NCBI GenBank assembly: GCA_937920585.1
Contig: CAKZSB010000149.1
Location: forward strand, 1 to 64,000
DNA length: 64,000 nt
Direction of reading: 5' to 3'
From: an uncultured Granulosicoccaceae bacterium
GTDB taxonomy: Bacteria; Pseudomonadota; Gammaproteobacteria; Granulosicoccales; Granulosicoccaceae
The position numbers and the translations under genes were made by a program. Numbering within the stretch: the stretch's first letter is position 1; every line of letters starts with the position of its first letter. Shown here one piece after another: positions 36,152-46,894 of this stretch. The notes under the pieces are model-generated. The model ran no database searches. It saw only the letters and a list, made by a program, of their open reading frames with translations, and was not told the origin of the DNA.

Positions 36152-38917
36152 TTACCGGTTATCGATCAGCGCGGGCTTGCCGATATGGTAGCCCTGTGCG
36201 AAATCGACGCCCATGTCTCTTAGTTTATCCAGCACGGCCTCGTTTTCGACATACTCCGCAATGGTTTTCTTGCCCAGGGTCTGTCCGATGTCATTGATCG
36301 CCTTGACCATCGCGAAATCGATCGGGTCCTCGAGAATATCTCTGACGAACAGCCCATCAATCTTCAGGTAGCTCACGGGTAGATTCTTGAGATAGGCAAA
36401 CGACGACAGACCACTGCCAAAATCGTCGAGAGAGAACTGGCAGCCCAACTCGCCCAGTTGCTTCATGAATCTGGATGCGACGGTTAAATTGGCGATGGTC
36501 GCGGTTTCCGTAACTTCAAAGCAGATGCGCGATACATCGATACTCGACGATGATAATTTTTTCATCAACAGGCGGGTAAACTCTTCGTCGGCGAATGATT
36601 GCCCGATCAGATTGATGCCGCACATTCGCAGGCTTTCGATCATATGTGGCTGGCTCTCAAGCCATTTCAACGCGGCGTCAACGACCGCAAGGTCAATTCG
36701 CGCGGCGAGCCCGTAGCGTTCGGCCGCTGGCAGAAACGAGCGCGGGCTGATCAGCTCCCCTTCGGCTGTGAGAATACGCATGAATAATTCTGTGTACCGA
36801 CCAGACTCATGTTCAGCCGCCAGCGGTTTGATCTGCTGCATCATTAGTCGAATACGTTTTTCGTCGAGCGCTGAGTTGATCATTTCAACCCATGGCCGCT
36901 CGGCGCTGCGCGCGTCCCGTTCGTTCTCATCGGCCTTGTAGACCGCCACCCGATTGCGGCCCTGATTCTTGGCGTCGTAGCAGGCCGAGTCTGCCGCACC
37001 GAACACCGCAGAGCGAGACTCCCAGCGCTCATCAACGATTACCAGTCCTATGCTGGCGCCAACCGAGAAGCGATTGTCTTCCCACAGAAACTGAAAGTTC
37101 TCTACCTCTGCGCGAATCTGATTGGCCAGACGCAACGCTTCGTTGAGCCCGACATTGAAAACCAGCACGCCAAACTCATCTCCGCCCAGGCGCGCCAGCA
37201 CATCACTTTTGCGCACAAGACCCGTAAACATCGCCGACAACTGCCGCAACAATTCATCACCTGCCAAATGGCCGCTGGTGTCATTGACCGTTTTAAAATT
37301 ATCGAGATCGACAAAGCACAAGGCATGCGTGGTGTTGCCATTGCGTGCAGAGGCCACGGCCTCATCACAGCGCTTTTCAAATTCGCGGCGATTGACGAGG
37401 CCGGTCAGCGCATCGTGACTGGCGTGATAGGCCACGGCGACCGAATCTTCATAGTTGCGTGTGATATCGCGCCCGCCGCCACGATAACCAACAAACTGAC
37501 CGTCACCATCGAAAACCGGTACGGCAGACACGCGCAGCACCGCGACCCGGCCGTCGGGTGTCAGCCATTTTAATTCTCTGTCTCTCAGCACTTGATGCTG
37601 CTGCAAATCGCTCAGCACACTATCCCAGCCGCCCTGACTATCCGGTGCCGCCATTGTCTGCATCAGTTCTGCAAGCGTGCGACCGGTGAGCAGCGTTTCA
37701 TCAAACGAGGTCACCAGGCTTGCCAGCGCATCAAAGCGGGTGACACGGAAATCGGCGTCGACTTCAATCAGAAAATCGGCGGCGGCCTGCGCATAATCGT
37801 GCATGCGCATCAGGCTGGTACGCGCTTCATCCAGTTGCAGCAGTTCATCCGGCAGTAACTGCAGACTGAACAGGGTTCGCAATTCTCCCTGCCATTCGAG
37901 CATGCTCACGGTGACATGGTAAAGCTGCTCGGAAAAACGGCTGCTCAAGTGCACCGGCGCCCGCAGATGCTCACGTTGGCGCATGCCGGCGGCGATCCGG
38001 GCACGATCCCGATCAGTAAACAATTCGTTGATGTCAGTATCGACCGGCAACGGATTGGCAAACAACTCGACTGCGGCCGGATTGCGATACAGGAGCCGCC
38101 AGCCGTCGCTGATGATGACCGGGTTGGGCAACGTGTCGAATTTTGATGCCTGCTCAACGGCAAGCCCTGCACCCGACGACTCCCCCGCCTCGCTCTGACG
38201 CCGACGACCGCGTCTTTTTTCTACATAGGTTGCACTGGCAGGCGGCCGTGCCACCGATGCGTCTCGGCCGGTCACGTAAACAGCTTCGGCGGGCAATCCG
38301 TTCCAGCGCACAGCCACCCGATGCGCCTGCAGCGATCGAGCGGCATAGAATCCTGCGGCGTCATCCGCAGCATCGCGATCGAGCCAGCCTGCCAGTTGCG
38401 CAGCGGTAGGCAAACGCTCCAGACCGTGCAGCCTGAGCCAGTTTTGATTGGTATACAGGGTGTCGTAATCTCGATGCACCAGCACACCCCAGGGAGCGCT
38501 GGCGCTCAGTTCGCGCATTTGTAACAGGCTTGCAAACATGTTTTGCTGCGCTGCTGGCAGCAGCGCCATGTCCACGATCTGGACCTCCAGCCCGGCCAGG
38601 TTCCCGCTACGCGACAGCATAGGCAACGTGCAGATGTACTTGCCGCCCAATCGACTGGACAACAGTCCGCCGTCGAGAAATGAGGGTTCAAGGGAGTCTC
38701 TGACCAGCTCGTCACTGCGTCTGACGAGCTGTGCTGCCTGCTTCGGCAGTAAGTCAAAATCATCTCTGTCGACGATATTGGACGCGGCGCTGAGCCGCAT
38801 GGCTTTGGCATAGCCATGTGTGCAAATACGATAGCGAAGCTGCAGATCCTTCAGCGCCAGGCTGTCGGCCTGAGCCACGATCGGGGTGTGCGATTCGATC
38901 ACGACCAATCCCAGCAA
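36152..38917 (-). CDS. PAS-GGDEF-EAL cyclic-di-GMP enzyme
   Basis: About 921 residues with no ATG near the beginning; TTG 38917 or GTG 38902 are the possible starts. The N-terminal half contains PAS-like segments (for example KFDTLPNPVIISDGWRLLYRN, and FRVTRFDALASLV). GGDEF domain: ARLGGDEFGVLV, with the product-inhibition RxxD (RKSD) five residues upstream. EAL domain: the first acidic motif reads ELF not EAL, but later ones (EVTETATIANL, LDDFGSGLSS, IAEYVENEAV, QGYHIGKP) are standard. Probably a membrane-independent, sensor-regulated enzyme making and/or breaking c-di-GMP. It is monocistronic. Confidence 0.88.
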   Translation of the reverse strand: MLGLVVIESHTPIVAQADSLALKDLQLRYRICTHGYAKAMRLSAASNIVDRDDFDLLPKQAAQLVRRSDELVRDSLEPSFLDGGLLSSRLGGKYICTLPMLSRSGNLAGLEVQIVDMALLPAAQQNMFASLLQMRELSASAPWGVLVHRDYDTLYTNQNWLRLHGLERLPTAAQLAGWLDRDAADDAAGFYAARSLQAHRVAVRWNGLPAEAVYVTGRDASVARPPASATYVEKRRGRRRQSEAGESSGAGLAVEQASKFDTLPNPVIISDGWRLLYRNPAAVELFANPLPVDTDINELFTDRDRARIAAGMRQREHLRAPVHLSSRFSEQLYHVTVSMLEWQGELRTLFSLQLLPDELLQLDEARTSLMRMHDYAQAAADFLIEVDADFRVTRFDALASLVTSFDETLLTGRTLAELMQTMAAPDSQGGWDSVLSDLQQHQVLRDRELKWLTPDGRVAVLRVSAVPVFDGDGQFVGYRGGGRDITRNYEDSVAVAYHASHDALTGLVNRREFEKRCDEAVASARNGNTTHALCFVDLDNFKTVNDTSGHLAGDELLRQLSAMFTGLVRKSDVLARLGGDEFGVLVFNVGLNEALRLANQIRAEVENFQFLWEDNRFSVGASIGLVIVDERWESRSAVFGAADSACYDAKNQGRNRVAVYKADENERDARSAERPWVEMINSALDEKRIRLMMQQIKPLAAEHESGRYTELFMRILTAEGELISPRSFLPAAERYGLAARIDLAVVDAALKWLESQPHMIESLRMCGINLIGQSFADEEFTRLLMKKLSSSSIDVSRICFEVTETATIANLTVASRFMKQLGELGCQFSLDDFGSGLSSFAYLKNLPVSYLKIDGLFVRDILEDPIDFAMVKAINDIGQTLGKKTIAEYVENEAVLDKLRDMGVDFAQGYHIGKPALIDNR

Positions 38918-39210
38918 TCAGCCGCTGCCCGACCAATTGGCCGGCAAGTTGTGTGCAGCTGAGAGTCGTCGCAAGTTGCCAAAATTTAGAGAGTCGGAGG
39001 GAATTTGCGGGACTCTAACAAATCGTGTTGGCGGAGGTTTCAACCCCATCACAAATCAGTGGCGCCGCGACGCAGGGAATGCCGAGATTGGTACGGGTCG
39101 ATAACCCGGCCGCCAGGCAGGGCCGGGGCTGGGTTAGTAAGGCGTGGCAGCGGGGCCGGAGTTATCTATAGTTTTTTTCATGGCCGCAGCTGATGGGTGA
39201 GTGACCTAAC

Positions 39211-39753
39211 CTACTCCCCCGATACCATGCCGCTGGTGGCGTACTGTTGCCGGCCACCAGGTGACTCGGAAGCGATCGCGTCAGCCGGCTCAATGGGCTC
39301 GTTCGACAGCGAATCGACGACAGACTCAATACGGCTGAGCCCAAGATACAGACTCGACTGCTCTTCGCGGCTCAAACCTGCCAGCAGTTGTTCGTTGCGC
39401 GCTTCCATCATTTTGTGCACTCGATCGTACTTCTCCCGACCGGATTCGCTGAGATCCAGCAGCACGTTGCGAGATTGACCATTGCTGGTGTCCGCGATCA
39501 GCAAACCGCTTTTAAGCATCGACTTTACCGTGCGGCTGATCTGCCCCTTATCCATGCCGATACGCGTGCGCACATCGGCCTGGCTAAGCGGTCCCCCGCG
39601 AGCCACCAATGCCAGAATACGCCACTCCGGCAATCGAAGATTAGCCAGCTTCTGCACCGCCTGGCCGACCTGACGACTTATCTTTGCTTGCACCACATTC
39701 AGTTTCAAGCTGATTAACGAATGCAGCGCCCCTTCATCGATTTGGTTTTCCAT
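39211..39753 (-). CDS. MarR family transcriptional regulator
   Basis: 180 residues. The winged helix is visible: LRLPEWRILALVARGGPLSQADVRTRIGMDKGQISRTVKSMLKSGLLIADTS, then NVLLDLSESGREKYDRVHKM. Divergent from the Ldh-family gene with a 188-bp gap, which suggests it may control that gene. The roughly 290-bp stretch to its left up to the PAS-GGDEF-EAL gene holds no gene I can support. Confidence 0.88.
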   Translation of the reverse strand: MENQIDEGALHSLISLKLNVVQAKISRQVGQAVQKLANLRLPEWRILALVARGGPLSQADVRTRIGMDKGQISRTVKSMLKSGLLIADTSNGQSRNVLLDLSESGREKYDRVHKMMEARNEQLLAGLSREEQSSLYLGLSRIESVVDSLSNEPIEPADAIASESPGGRQQYATSGMVSGE

Positions 39754-39941
39754 GTGGGAAATGTTTCGCCTCGCCTTGTAAACTCTCCAGCTGACACGCT
39801 GCCAGCCGGGACGTGAATACTACGTGAATTAAAACTGCAAATATCTTACAACTGCGGGAATGAACGTGGCGTCAACGCGCTTGTGAACATCACCATTAAT
39901 AAATAAACAAATGCAGCACAACTTTTACTTCGGAGCTGATC

Positions 39942-40946
39942 ATGAAAATAACAATAACCCCGGAATCTCTTTCGCAGTTGATGGTGGAATCGCTTTGTCG
40001 TCACAACACATCCGAGCGAAACGCAGCAGCGGTGGCCAAGGCCCTGACAGCTGCTGAAGCACAGGGTTTGAGTGGCCACGGCCTTTCTCGCTTGCACGCC
40101 TATTGTGGACAAGCTGCCAGTGGCAAAGTTCAGGGATTCGCCACACCGCAACGCACAACTGTCTCGCCTTCGATGGTAAAAATTGACGCCGGAAACGGTT
40201 TTGCCTATCCGGCAATCGATATCGCCATAGAATCCTGCAGGGACGGCGCGCGACAAAATGCCATTTGTTGCGCATTGATCGGAAACTCACACCATTTTGG
40301 CGCAGCGGGACTGGTCGTTGAGCAGCTGGCCGAAGCCGGGCAAATTGCCATTATGACGGGCAATTCCCCAAAGGCGATTGCACCAGCCGGTGGCAGCAGC
40401 CCGATGTTCGGCACCAACCCGATTGCCTTTGCCGCACCAAGAAAAAACGCGCCGCCGCTGGTCATCGATCTGTCGCTATCGACCGTGGCGCGCGGCAAAG
40501 TCATGGTAGCCGCACAGCGTGGCGAACCGATTCCACACGGTTGGGCGCGCGACGCTCAGGGCGCTCCCACTACCGATGCCCAGGCCGGGCTGGATGGCTC
40601 GATGGAGGCTATCGGCGGCGCCAAAGGGGCAATGCTGGCAATGATGATCGAAATACTGGTCGCCGGATTGACGAGCTCGAATTTCGGCTACGAGGCGACT
40701 TCGTTTTTTACCGCCGATGGCGCCCCGCCGTGCACGGCACAGATGCTGATCGCCATCGATCCGCAAGCGGCCGGGGCGAGTGACTTCGACAAACGGCTGG
40801 AAACCCTCATTGCAACGATGCTCGATCAGCCTGGCGTGCGCCTGCCTGGCAGCCGCCGGGCGGAACTGGCTGCTGCCGCGACCCGGGATGGAATTTCCAT
40901 CAGCCAGCAGGCACATGAGCACTTGCTCGAATTAGCCGGACGTTAG
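39942..40946 (+). CDS. Ldh-family (malate/L-lactate/ureidoglycolate) dehydrogenase
   Basis: 334 residues of the NAD(P)-dependent L-lactate/malate dehydrogenase type 2 family. It has GLSGHGLSRLHAY near the N-terminus, the catalytic-His region LIGNSHHFGAAG, GTNPIAFAAPRKNAPPLVIDLSLSTVARGKV, and GAKGAMLAMMIEILVAGLTSS. GGAG precedes ATG 39942 by six bases. Substrate among small 2-hydroxy or 2-keto acids is not resolvable, and some relatives act on imino acids. Probably regulated by the divergent MarR. Confidence 0.88.
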   Translation: MKITITPESLSQLMVESLCRHNTSERNAAAVAKALTAAEAQGLSGHGLSRLHAYCGQAASGKVQGFATPQRTTVSPSMVKIDAGNGFAYPAIDIAIESCRDGARQNAICCALIGNSHHFGAAGLVVEQLAEAGQIAIMTGNSPKAIAPAGGSSPMFGTNPIAFAAPRKNAPPLVIDLSLSTVARGKVMVAAQRGEPIPHGWARDAQGAPTTDAQAGLDGSMEAIGGAKGAMLAMMIEILVAGLTSSNFGYEATSFFTADGAPPCTAQMLIAIDPQAAGASDFDKRLETLIATMLDQPGVRLPGSRRAELAAAATRDGISISQQAHEHLLELAGR

Positions 40947-41078
40947 CTGGCCAGTTGAAAAATACAGTAACCGCGCTGGAGAAACTCGACGCAGGGCCCT
41001 GCTATGCCTGCGTTTTTCCGCCTTGTTCTGACGCAAAGTACGGTGCGAACAGAGTAACTCTGTTTCTCAGGCGACCTG

Positions 41079-41822
41079 CTAGCGTCCACCACTCACATCA
41101 ATAAATGTTCCAGTGCAATAGGCAGACTGCGCTGACATCAACCACAGCACAGCGTCGGCAACTTCTTCAGCCGTCCCCCCTCGCAACATTGGAACACCTG
41201 CTTTAACCCGCTCCACTCGATCCGGCTCTCCGCCGCTTGCATGAATATCGGTGTAAATAACACCGGGCCGGACGGCATTGACTCTGATACCACAATCACC
41301 GGTTTCACGAGCAAGGCCGATAGTTAAACTGTCTATGGCCCCTTTACTGGCCGCGTAGTCAACATACTCGTTCGGCGCGCCCAGCCGCGCGGCCATCGAC
41401 GACACATTGACGATCGAGCCACCGATGCCGCCGTTGTGGGTCGACATGCGCTTTATCGCCTCGCGTGCGCACATCATCGAGCCGATCACATTGGTATTGA
41501 AAACGCGGCGAAAGCGTTCGGTGGACATATTTTCAAGTCGATCATGATGCTCGAGAATACCGGCATTGTTAACCAGTGCTGTGACCTCACCCAACTCGGC
41601 AGCCGATTGCTCAAACAGCCGGGTAACATCCTCCTCGACAGCGACATCACCCCGCACCACTATGGCTTTGCCGCCGGCGGATTCGATTTGCGCACGCACT
41701 GCCTGCGCGTGGTCTTCACTGTGAAGATAATTAATACATACCGAATAGCCATCACGTGCGGCGGCTATTGCCACGGCCGCACCAATTCCACGACTGGCAC
41801 CTGTAACGATCGCAACACTCAT
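41079..41822 (-). CDS. Short-chain dehydrogenase/reductase
   Basis: 247 residues. NAD(P)-binding TGASRGIGAAVAIAA, NNAGILEH (NNAG), catalytic Ser in NVSSMAARLG, and YVDYAASKGA (YxxxK). The C-terminus (LMSAQSAYCTGTFIDVSGGR) is typical. It is 30 nt downstream of icmF on the same strand, so may act in the same acyl-CoA or keto acid pathway. Confidence 0.9.
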   Translation of the reverse strand: MSVAIVTGASRGIGAAVAIAAARDGYSVCINYLHSEDHAQAVRAQIESAGGKAIVVRGDVAVEEDVTRLFEQSAAELGEVTALVNNAGILEHHDRLENMSTERFRRVFNTNVIGSMMCAREAIKRMSTHNGGIGGSIVNVSSMAARLGAPNEYVDYAASKGAIDSLTIGLARETGDCGIRVNAVRPGVIYTDIHASGGEPDRVERVKAGVPMLRGGTAEEVADAVLWLMSAQSAYCTGTFIDVSGGR

Positions 41823-41852
41823 AGTTTCACTGGTCTCCGGTTCTGTTGCTGT

Positions 41853-44800
41853 TTACATATTGCGACGGTACTTGCCACCCACCTCGAACAGCGCATCGGT
41901 GATCTGTCCGAGCGAACAGTACTGTGCCGCGTCGACCAACTCGGCAAACACGTTTTCATCGGCGACGGCTGCCGCTTTAACCCGTTTTAGCGCTGCACGG
42001 GCATGATCACTGTTGCGTTGTTGAAAGTCTCTCAAGCGTTCGATCTGACTCTGCTTTTCCTGTTCCGTAGAGCGTGCCAGCTCCACGACTGCTTCCACTT
42101 CATTTTCATCCGGGTTGCGATAGGTGTTCACGCCAATGATCGGCAAGCTGCCATCGTGCTTGCGGTGTTCGTAGAGCATCGACTCCTCCTGAATCTTGCC
42201 GCGCTGATAACCGGTTTCCATCGCGCCCAACACACCGCCACGCTCCGAGATGCGTTCGAATTCCTGCAGCACCGCCTCCTCGACCAGATCAGTCAGTTCG
42301 TCTATCACAAAACTGCCCTGATTCGGATTTTCGTTGCGCGCCAGACCCCATTCGCGGTTGATGATCAGTTGAATCGCGATCGCGCGACGGACTGACTCCT
42401 CGGTTGGCGTGGTGACGGCCTCGTCATAGGCGTTGGTGTGCAGCGAGTTGCAATTGTCGTAAACCGCAATCAGTGCCTGCAAGGTAGTGCGAATATCATT
42501 GAACGCCATCTCCTGAGCGTGCAAAGATCGGCCGGAAGTCTGGATGTGATATTTGAGCTTCTGGCTACGCTCGTTGGCACCGTATCGCTCGCGCATCGCC
42601 ACCGCCCATATACGCCGCGCCACACGCCCCATCACGGTGTATTCCGGATCCATTCCGTTACTGAAAAAGAACGAGAGATTAGGCGCAAAGTCATCGACGT
42701 TCATGCCGCGGGCCAGATAGCTCTCCACGTAGGTAAAACCGTTGGCAAGCGTAAAGGCCAGTTGACTGATCGGGTTCGCGCCCGCCTCGGCAATGTGATA
42801 TCCCGAAATCGATACCGAGTAAAAATTACGCACCTGATTGGCGACAAAATATTCCTGGATGTCACCCATTACTTTCAAGCTGAATTCAGTCGAGAAAATA
42901 CACGTGTTCTGCCCCTGATCCTCCTTGAGAATATCCGCCTGCACCGTGCCGCGCACATTGGCAAGCGTCCAGGCGCGCAGTTGCGCAAGCTCTGCATCGT
43001 CCGGTCTGCGATTATTTTCCTTTTCGAACTTTTGCTGTTGTTGCCGAAATGCGGTGTTGAAGTAAAACGCCAGAATAGTCGGCGCAGGTCCGTTGATGGT
43101 CATCGAGACCGAGGTGGCGGGATCACAAAGATCAAAGCCGTCATAGAGCGCCTGCATGTCTTCAACGGTTGCGATAGAGACACCGGAATTGCCTACTTTG
43201 CCGTAAATATCCGGCCGCTCGTGCGGATCGTTACCGTAGAGCGTTACCGAGTCAAAGGCGGTGGACAGCCGTTTCGCGGCCGCATGCTCTGAGAGCGCCT
43301 TGAAGCGACGATTGGTGCGAAAGGCATCGCCCTCTCCGGCGAACATTCGAGTCGGATCCTCACCTTCGCGCTTGAACGGAAAGACTCCCGCAGTGAACGG
43401 AAAGTAACCCGGCAAATTCTCAAGCATCAGCCAGCGCAGCAGATCGCCATGATCAGAAAAACGTGGCAGCGATACTTTATTGATCACGCTACCGGAGAGC
43501 GTGGTGTGCTGCAGGGCGGTGCGGATTTCCCGATCCCGCACGGTGGTGACCAATTCTGCAGACTGGTACTGCTCCCGCCGCGCTGGCCATTGTTCAAGCT
43601 GCTCGCGATTGCGACGCTCGATCGAATCACGGCGCTCATCCAGCAAGCGGCCAAGTGCTGCCGAATCGACGTCAATTGAATGGTTGTCGAGCATGGATTT
43701 AGCCGCCAGCAATTGCTGGTGCTGACGCGCGAGATCTGCCTGCTGTTCGGCACTCGCCCGATAGCCTCGCACAGAATCGGCGATTTCCGCCAGATAGCGT
43801 TGCCGATTGGCCGGCAGAATCACCGCGCTGTCAGTGGAATGCCGTGTATCGACCGCGGCTAAGTGCCGTTCACCGGTGACCAGCCCGGCGCTTTCAAGTT
43901 GCTCCAGCAGACGCTGGTAAAGCGCGGTGACTCCGTCGTCGTTGAAGCGTGCTGCCATGGTGCCGAACACAGGCATCTGCTCCGGGGCAATCGAAAACTG
44001 CTCGCGATTTCGCTGCACCTGTTTGCTGACATCGCGCAGCGCATCGGCTGCACCTTTGCGATCGAACTTGTTGATCGCCACGACATCGGCGAAATCGAGC
44101 ATGTCGATCTTTTCGAGCTGGCTGGCAGCGCCAAATTCCGGCGTCATCACATACATGGACACGTCGCAGTACGGCACTATGCCGGCATCACCCTGGCCGA
44201 TGCCGGGGGTCTCAACGATGATGAAATCAAAACCCGCCAGCCGAGTGGCTGCAATCATGTCACCCAGTTGGGCGGGCACGTCACCGCCCGCCTCGCGGGT
44301 TGCGATCGAGCGCATGAAAATATTGGGGTGGTCGATCGCATTCATGCGAATCCGATCACCGAGCAACGCACCACCGGTTTTGCGCCGGGTCGGGTCGACG
44401 GCGAGTATGGCTATTTTGAGCTGATCGGCGTGATCAAGCCGAAAACGCCTGATAACTTCGTCTGTCAGCGACGATTTACCCGACCCGCCAGTGCCGGTAA
44501 TACCGAGGACCGGCACCTTGTTCAGGGTGCCGGCGGCTTCCCGGATTCGCTTGCAGGCCGCCTCGGGATAGCTGTCGTTCTCAAGCGAGGTGAGGATTGC
44601 GGCCAGCAGCGTCGCATCTGTGGCGAGATTGTCGAAGTCGGTACTGGCGCGCTGGCCAGGATCGAAATCACAGCGGCCGAGCATGTCATCTATCATTCCT
44701 TGCAGGCCGATCTTCTGGCCATCTTCAGGTGAGTAAATACGCGCCACACCATAGTTGTGTAGATCGTCGATCTCTTCGGCAACGATCACCCCGCCACCAC

Positions 44801-45119
44801 CGCCAAACACCTGAATGTGGCCACAGCCGCGATCGCGAAGCATGTCGACCATATACTTGAAGTACTCGACGTGGCCGCCCTGGTAGGAGCTGATGGCAAT
44901 GCCCTGCACATCCTCCTGGATGGCCGCCACGACAATCTCCTCAACCGAGCGATTGTGGCCCAGATGAATAACCTCTGCACCCGAGCCCTGCAGAATCCGG
45001 CGCATGATATTGATCGATGCGTCGTGGCCGTCAAACAGACTCGCTGCGGTAACGAACCTGATGTGTCGAACCGTATCTGCTTTGCTGATGTTGAGTACAT
45101 CGCTGGCAGGCGTTGACAT
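41853..45119 (-). CDS. icmF: Fused isobutyryl-CoA mutase IcmF
   Basis: 1088 residues in three parts. Residues ~20-160 are the B12-binding domain ([16 protein letters not shown] with the cobalt-coordinating His, [14 protein letters not shown]). Residues ~200-420 are the MeaB-like G-protein chaperone ([15 protein letters not shown] Walker A). Residues ~540-1080 are the mutase barrel ([46 protein letters not shown]). This fused order is IcmF, which interconverts isobutyryl- and n-butyryl-CoA, and sometimes other branched acyl-CoAs, via adenosylcobalamin. Its promoter overlaps an operator likely bound by the divergent MerR. Confidence 0.95.
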   Translation of the reverse strand: MSTPASDVLNISKADTVRHIRFVTAASLFDGHDASINIMRRILQGSGAEVIHLGHNRSVEEIVVAAIQEDVQGIAISSYQGGHVEYFKYMVDMLRDRGCGHIQVFGGGGGVIVAEEIDDLHNYGVARIYSPEDGQKIGLQGMIDDMLGRCDFDPGQRASTDFDNLATDATLLAAILTSLENDSYPEAACKRIREAAGTLNKVPVLGITGTGGSGKSSLTDEVIRRFRLDHADQLKIAILAVDPTRRKTGGALLGDRIRMNAIDHPNIFMRSIATREAGGDVPAQLGDMIAATRLAGFDFIIVETPGIGQGDAGIVPYCDVSMYVMTPEFGAASQLEKIDMLDFADVVAINKFDRKGAADALRDVSKQVQRNREQFSIAPEQMPVFGTMAARFNDDGVTALYQRLLEQLESAGLVTGERHLAAVDTRHSTDSAVILPANRQRYLAEIADSVRGYRASAEQQADLARQHQQLLAAKSMLDNHSIDVDSAALGRLLDERRDSIERRNREQLEQWPARREQYQSAELVTTVRDREIRTALQHTTLSGSVINKVSLPRFSDHGDLLRWLMLENLPGYFPFTAGVFPFKREGEDPTRMFAGEGDAFRTNRRFKALSEHAAAKRLSTAFDSVTLYGNDPHERPDIYGKVGNSGVSIATVEDMQALYDGFDLCDPATSVSMTINGPAPTILAFYFNTAFRQQQQKFEKENNRRPDDAELAQLRAWTLANVRGTVQADILKEDQGQNTCIFSTEFSLKVMGDIQEYFVANQVRNFYSVSISGYHIAEAGANPISQLAFTLANGFTYVESYLARGMNVDDFAPNLSFFFSNGMDPEYTVMGRVARRIWAVAMRERYGANERSQKLKYHIQTSGRSLHAQEMAFNDIRTTLQALIAVYDNCNSLHTNAYDEAVTTPTEESVRRAIAIQLIINREWGLARNENPNQGSFVIDELTDLVEEAVLQEFERISERGGVLGAMETGYQRGKIQEESMLYEHRKHDGSLPIIGVNTYRNPDENEVEAVVELARSTEQEKQSQIERLRDFQQRNSDHARAALKRVKAAAVADENVFAELVDAAQYCSLGQITDALFEVGGKYRRNM

Positions 45120-45209
45120 CGCTGTTCCTCGCTGATTGATTACTGGTTTCCGGTGCGTAAATCAGACCAACCAGAGCGCACCCGTAAACTTGATTTTACA
45201 CAGTGTGAG

Positions 45210-45237
45210 TGTATATTCACGTTTACGTAAACGTCAA
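45210..45237 (-). promoter_or_regulatory. icmF promoter with 16-bp operator palindrome
   Basis: On the minus strand TTGACG (45237-45232) and TATACA (45215-45210) are spaced by 16 bases. The spacer and -35 edge contain the perfect palindrome ACGTTTACGTAAACGT (45219-45234). MerR-type regulators bind such sites between -35 and -10. The divergent MerR-family gene at 45255 is the natural candidate; its own promoter probably shares this site. From memory, LiuR sites in related bacteria look similar. Confidence 0.75.
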
Positions 45238-45254
45238 TCAGCGCAACCCTGTCA

Positions 45255-45698
45255 ATGACTGCCCCTGAGTCTTCCGATACGTTCAGCATTTCCGAACTTG
45301 GCAAGGAATTTGGCATAACAGCCAGAGCGATGCGGTTCTATGAGGACAAAGGCCTGCTCTGCCCTGCGCGAAACGGCCAACGGCGCATCTACTCGCGGGC
45401 CGACCGGACTCGGTTGAAACTGGTCATGCGCGGCCGCAGGCTTGGATGGCCGCTGGACGAAATCCGCGCGGTAATCGATATGTACGACACCTCCGAGGGC
45501 GAACTCAAGCAGCTGGAATATACCTGCGAAAAGATTTCCGAAAGGCGTGAGCGTTTGCTCCAGCAGCAGCGCGATATTGAATCGTCTCTGCGCGACATGC
45601 AGGAAATCGAGCAGCGCTGTCGAAACCGAATCGAGCAAATGAATATCAAACCCAACACACCCGCATCAAGCAAACCGGAGCCGGCACGAGATGAGTGA
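45255..45698 (+). CDS. MerR family regulator, LiuR-like
   Basis: 147 residues. N-terminal MerR helix-turn-helix (SISELGKEFGITARAMRFYEDKGLL, then RRIYSRADRTRLKLVMRGRRLGWPLDEI) followed by a long coiled coil (residues ~85-135) for dimerisation, without the Cys residues of metal sensors. Downstream genes are a thiolase and an acyl-CoA dehydrogenase, the first starting within this gene's stop region (8-nt overlap). This is the context of LiuR, which controls leucine/isovalerate breakdown. It likely represses icmF and its own operon until an acyl-CoA signal appears. Confidence 0.88.
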   Translation: MTAPESSDTFSISELGKEFGITARAMRFYEDKGLLCPARNGQRRIYSRADRTRLKLVMRGRRLGWPLDEIRAVIDMYDTSEGELKQLEYTCEKISERRERLLQQQRDIESSLRDMQEIEQRCRNRIEQMNIKPNTPASSKPEPARDE

Positions 45699-46884
45699 AC
45701 AAGACCCTATCGTCATAACCGCAGCGCAGCGCACACCCATGGGCGGCTTCCAGGGTGCTCTGGGCGATATGACTGCCGCACAGCTCGGATCAACTGCGAT
45801 AGCCGCCGCCGTCGACAACAGCAAGCTCGAACCTGCCGATGTGGAAGAGGTTGTGATGGGCTGCGTGCTGCCCGCAGGCCAGGGTCAGGCACCGGCGCGC
45901 CAGGCGGCACTGGGCGCGGAACTGCCACTGGCAACCAGTTGCACTACGATTAACAAGATGTGCGGTTCCGGTATGAAGGCGGTGATGTTTGCCCACGATT
46001 CATTGCTGGCAAACAGTAATAAGGTCATGGTCGCAGGTGGCATGGAGAGCATGAGCAACGCGCCCTACCTGTTGCCCAAAGCCCGCGGTGGCATGCGTAT
46101 GGGACACGGCAATGTACTGGACCATATGTTTCTCGACGGGCTGGAAGACGCCTACGACAAAGGCCGACTGATGGGCAGTTTTGCGGAAGATTGCGCCGGA
46201 CACTACAAATTCAGCCGCGAGCAGCAGGACGCATTTGCGATCGAATCACTCACCCGGGCACGCAACGCGATAGACGCCGGCCACTTTGCCGACGAAATCG
46301 CACCCTGCAGCGTCACCAGTCGACGCGGCACCACCGAGGTCACCACCGACGAGCAGCCTCACAAGGCAAACCTCGAAAAAATCCCGCAACTGCGTGCCGC
46401 CTTCGCCAAAGATGGCTCGGTCACCGCCGCCAATTCGAGCTCCATTTCCGATGGTGCCGCCGCCCTGGTGATGATGCGCAAGAGCGAGGCCACGCGCCGT
46501 GGCCTACAACCGATGGCGACAATACTCGGCCACAGCTCGCATGCGCACGAGCCGAACTGGTTTACCACTGCCCCGGTTTATGCCATGAAAAACCTGCACG
46601 ACCGGCTCGGTCTCACTCAGAGTGAAATCGATCTCTATGAAGTAAACGAGGCTTTCGCTGTGGTGACGATGGCGGCAATGAACGAGCTCGAACTGCCCCA
46701 CGACAAGGTCAATGTGCACGGCGGCGCCTGTGCGCTGGGCCATCCAATTGGTGCATCCGGTGCGAGAATCCTGGTCACGCTTATCCATGCCCTGCAACAA
46801 CGCAATCTGCAACGCGGCATGGCCGCACTGTGTATCGGCGGAGGCGAAGCCACCGCAGTTGCGATTGAATTGAACCGGGATTGA
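45691..46884 (+). CDS. Acetyl-CoA acetyltransferase (thiolase)
   Basis: 397 residues. Active-site Cys in [15 protein letters not shown], the His motif in [16 protein letters not shown], and the second Cys in [12 protein letters not shown]. The length and spacing match degradative/biosynthetic thiolase II (acetoacetyl-CoA specific). It lies in the operon of the MerR regulator (8-nt overlap upstream) with acyl-CoA dehydrogenase 10 nt downstream. It likely makes acetyl-CoA from acetoacetyl-CoA in branched-chain or short-chain acyl-CoA catabolism. Confidence 0.93.
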   Translation: MSEQDPIVITAAQRTPMGGFQGALGDMTAAQLGSTAIAAAVDNSKLEPADVEEVVMGCVLPAGQGQAPARQAALGAELPLATSCTTINKMCGSGMKAVMFAHDSLLANSNKVMVAGGMESMSNAPYLLPKARGGMRMGHGNVLDHMFLDGLEDAYDKGRLMGSFAEDCAGHYKFSREQQDAFAIESLTRARNAIDAGHFADEIAPCSVTSRRGTTEVTTDEQPHKANLEKIPQLRAAFAKDGSVTAANSSSISDGAAALVMMRKSEATRRGLQPMATILGHSSHAHEPNWFTTAPVYAMKNLHDRLGLTQSEIDLYEVNEAFAVVTMAAMNELELPHDKVNVHGGACALGHPIGASGARILVTLIHALQQRNLQRGMAALCIGGGEATAVAIELNRD

Positions 46885-46894
46885 TTCCAGCACC

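Noticed and set aside
43863-44732. 289-residue plus-strand ORF
   Set aside because: Antisense to icmF, which has B12, G-protein and mutase motifs.
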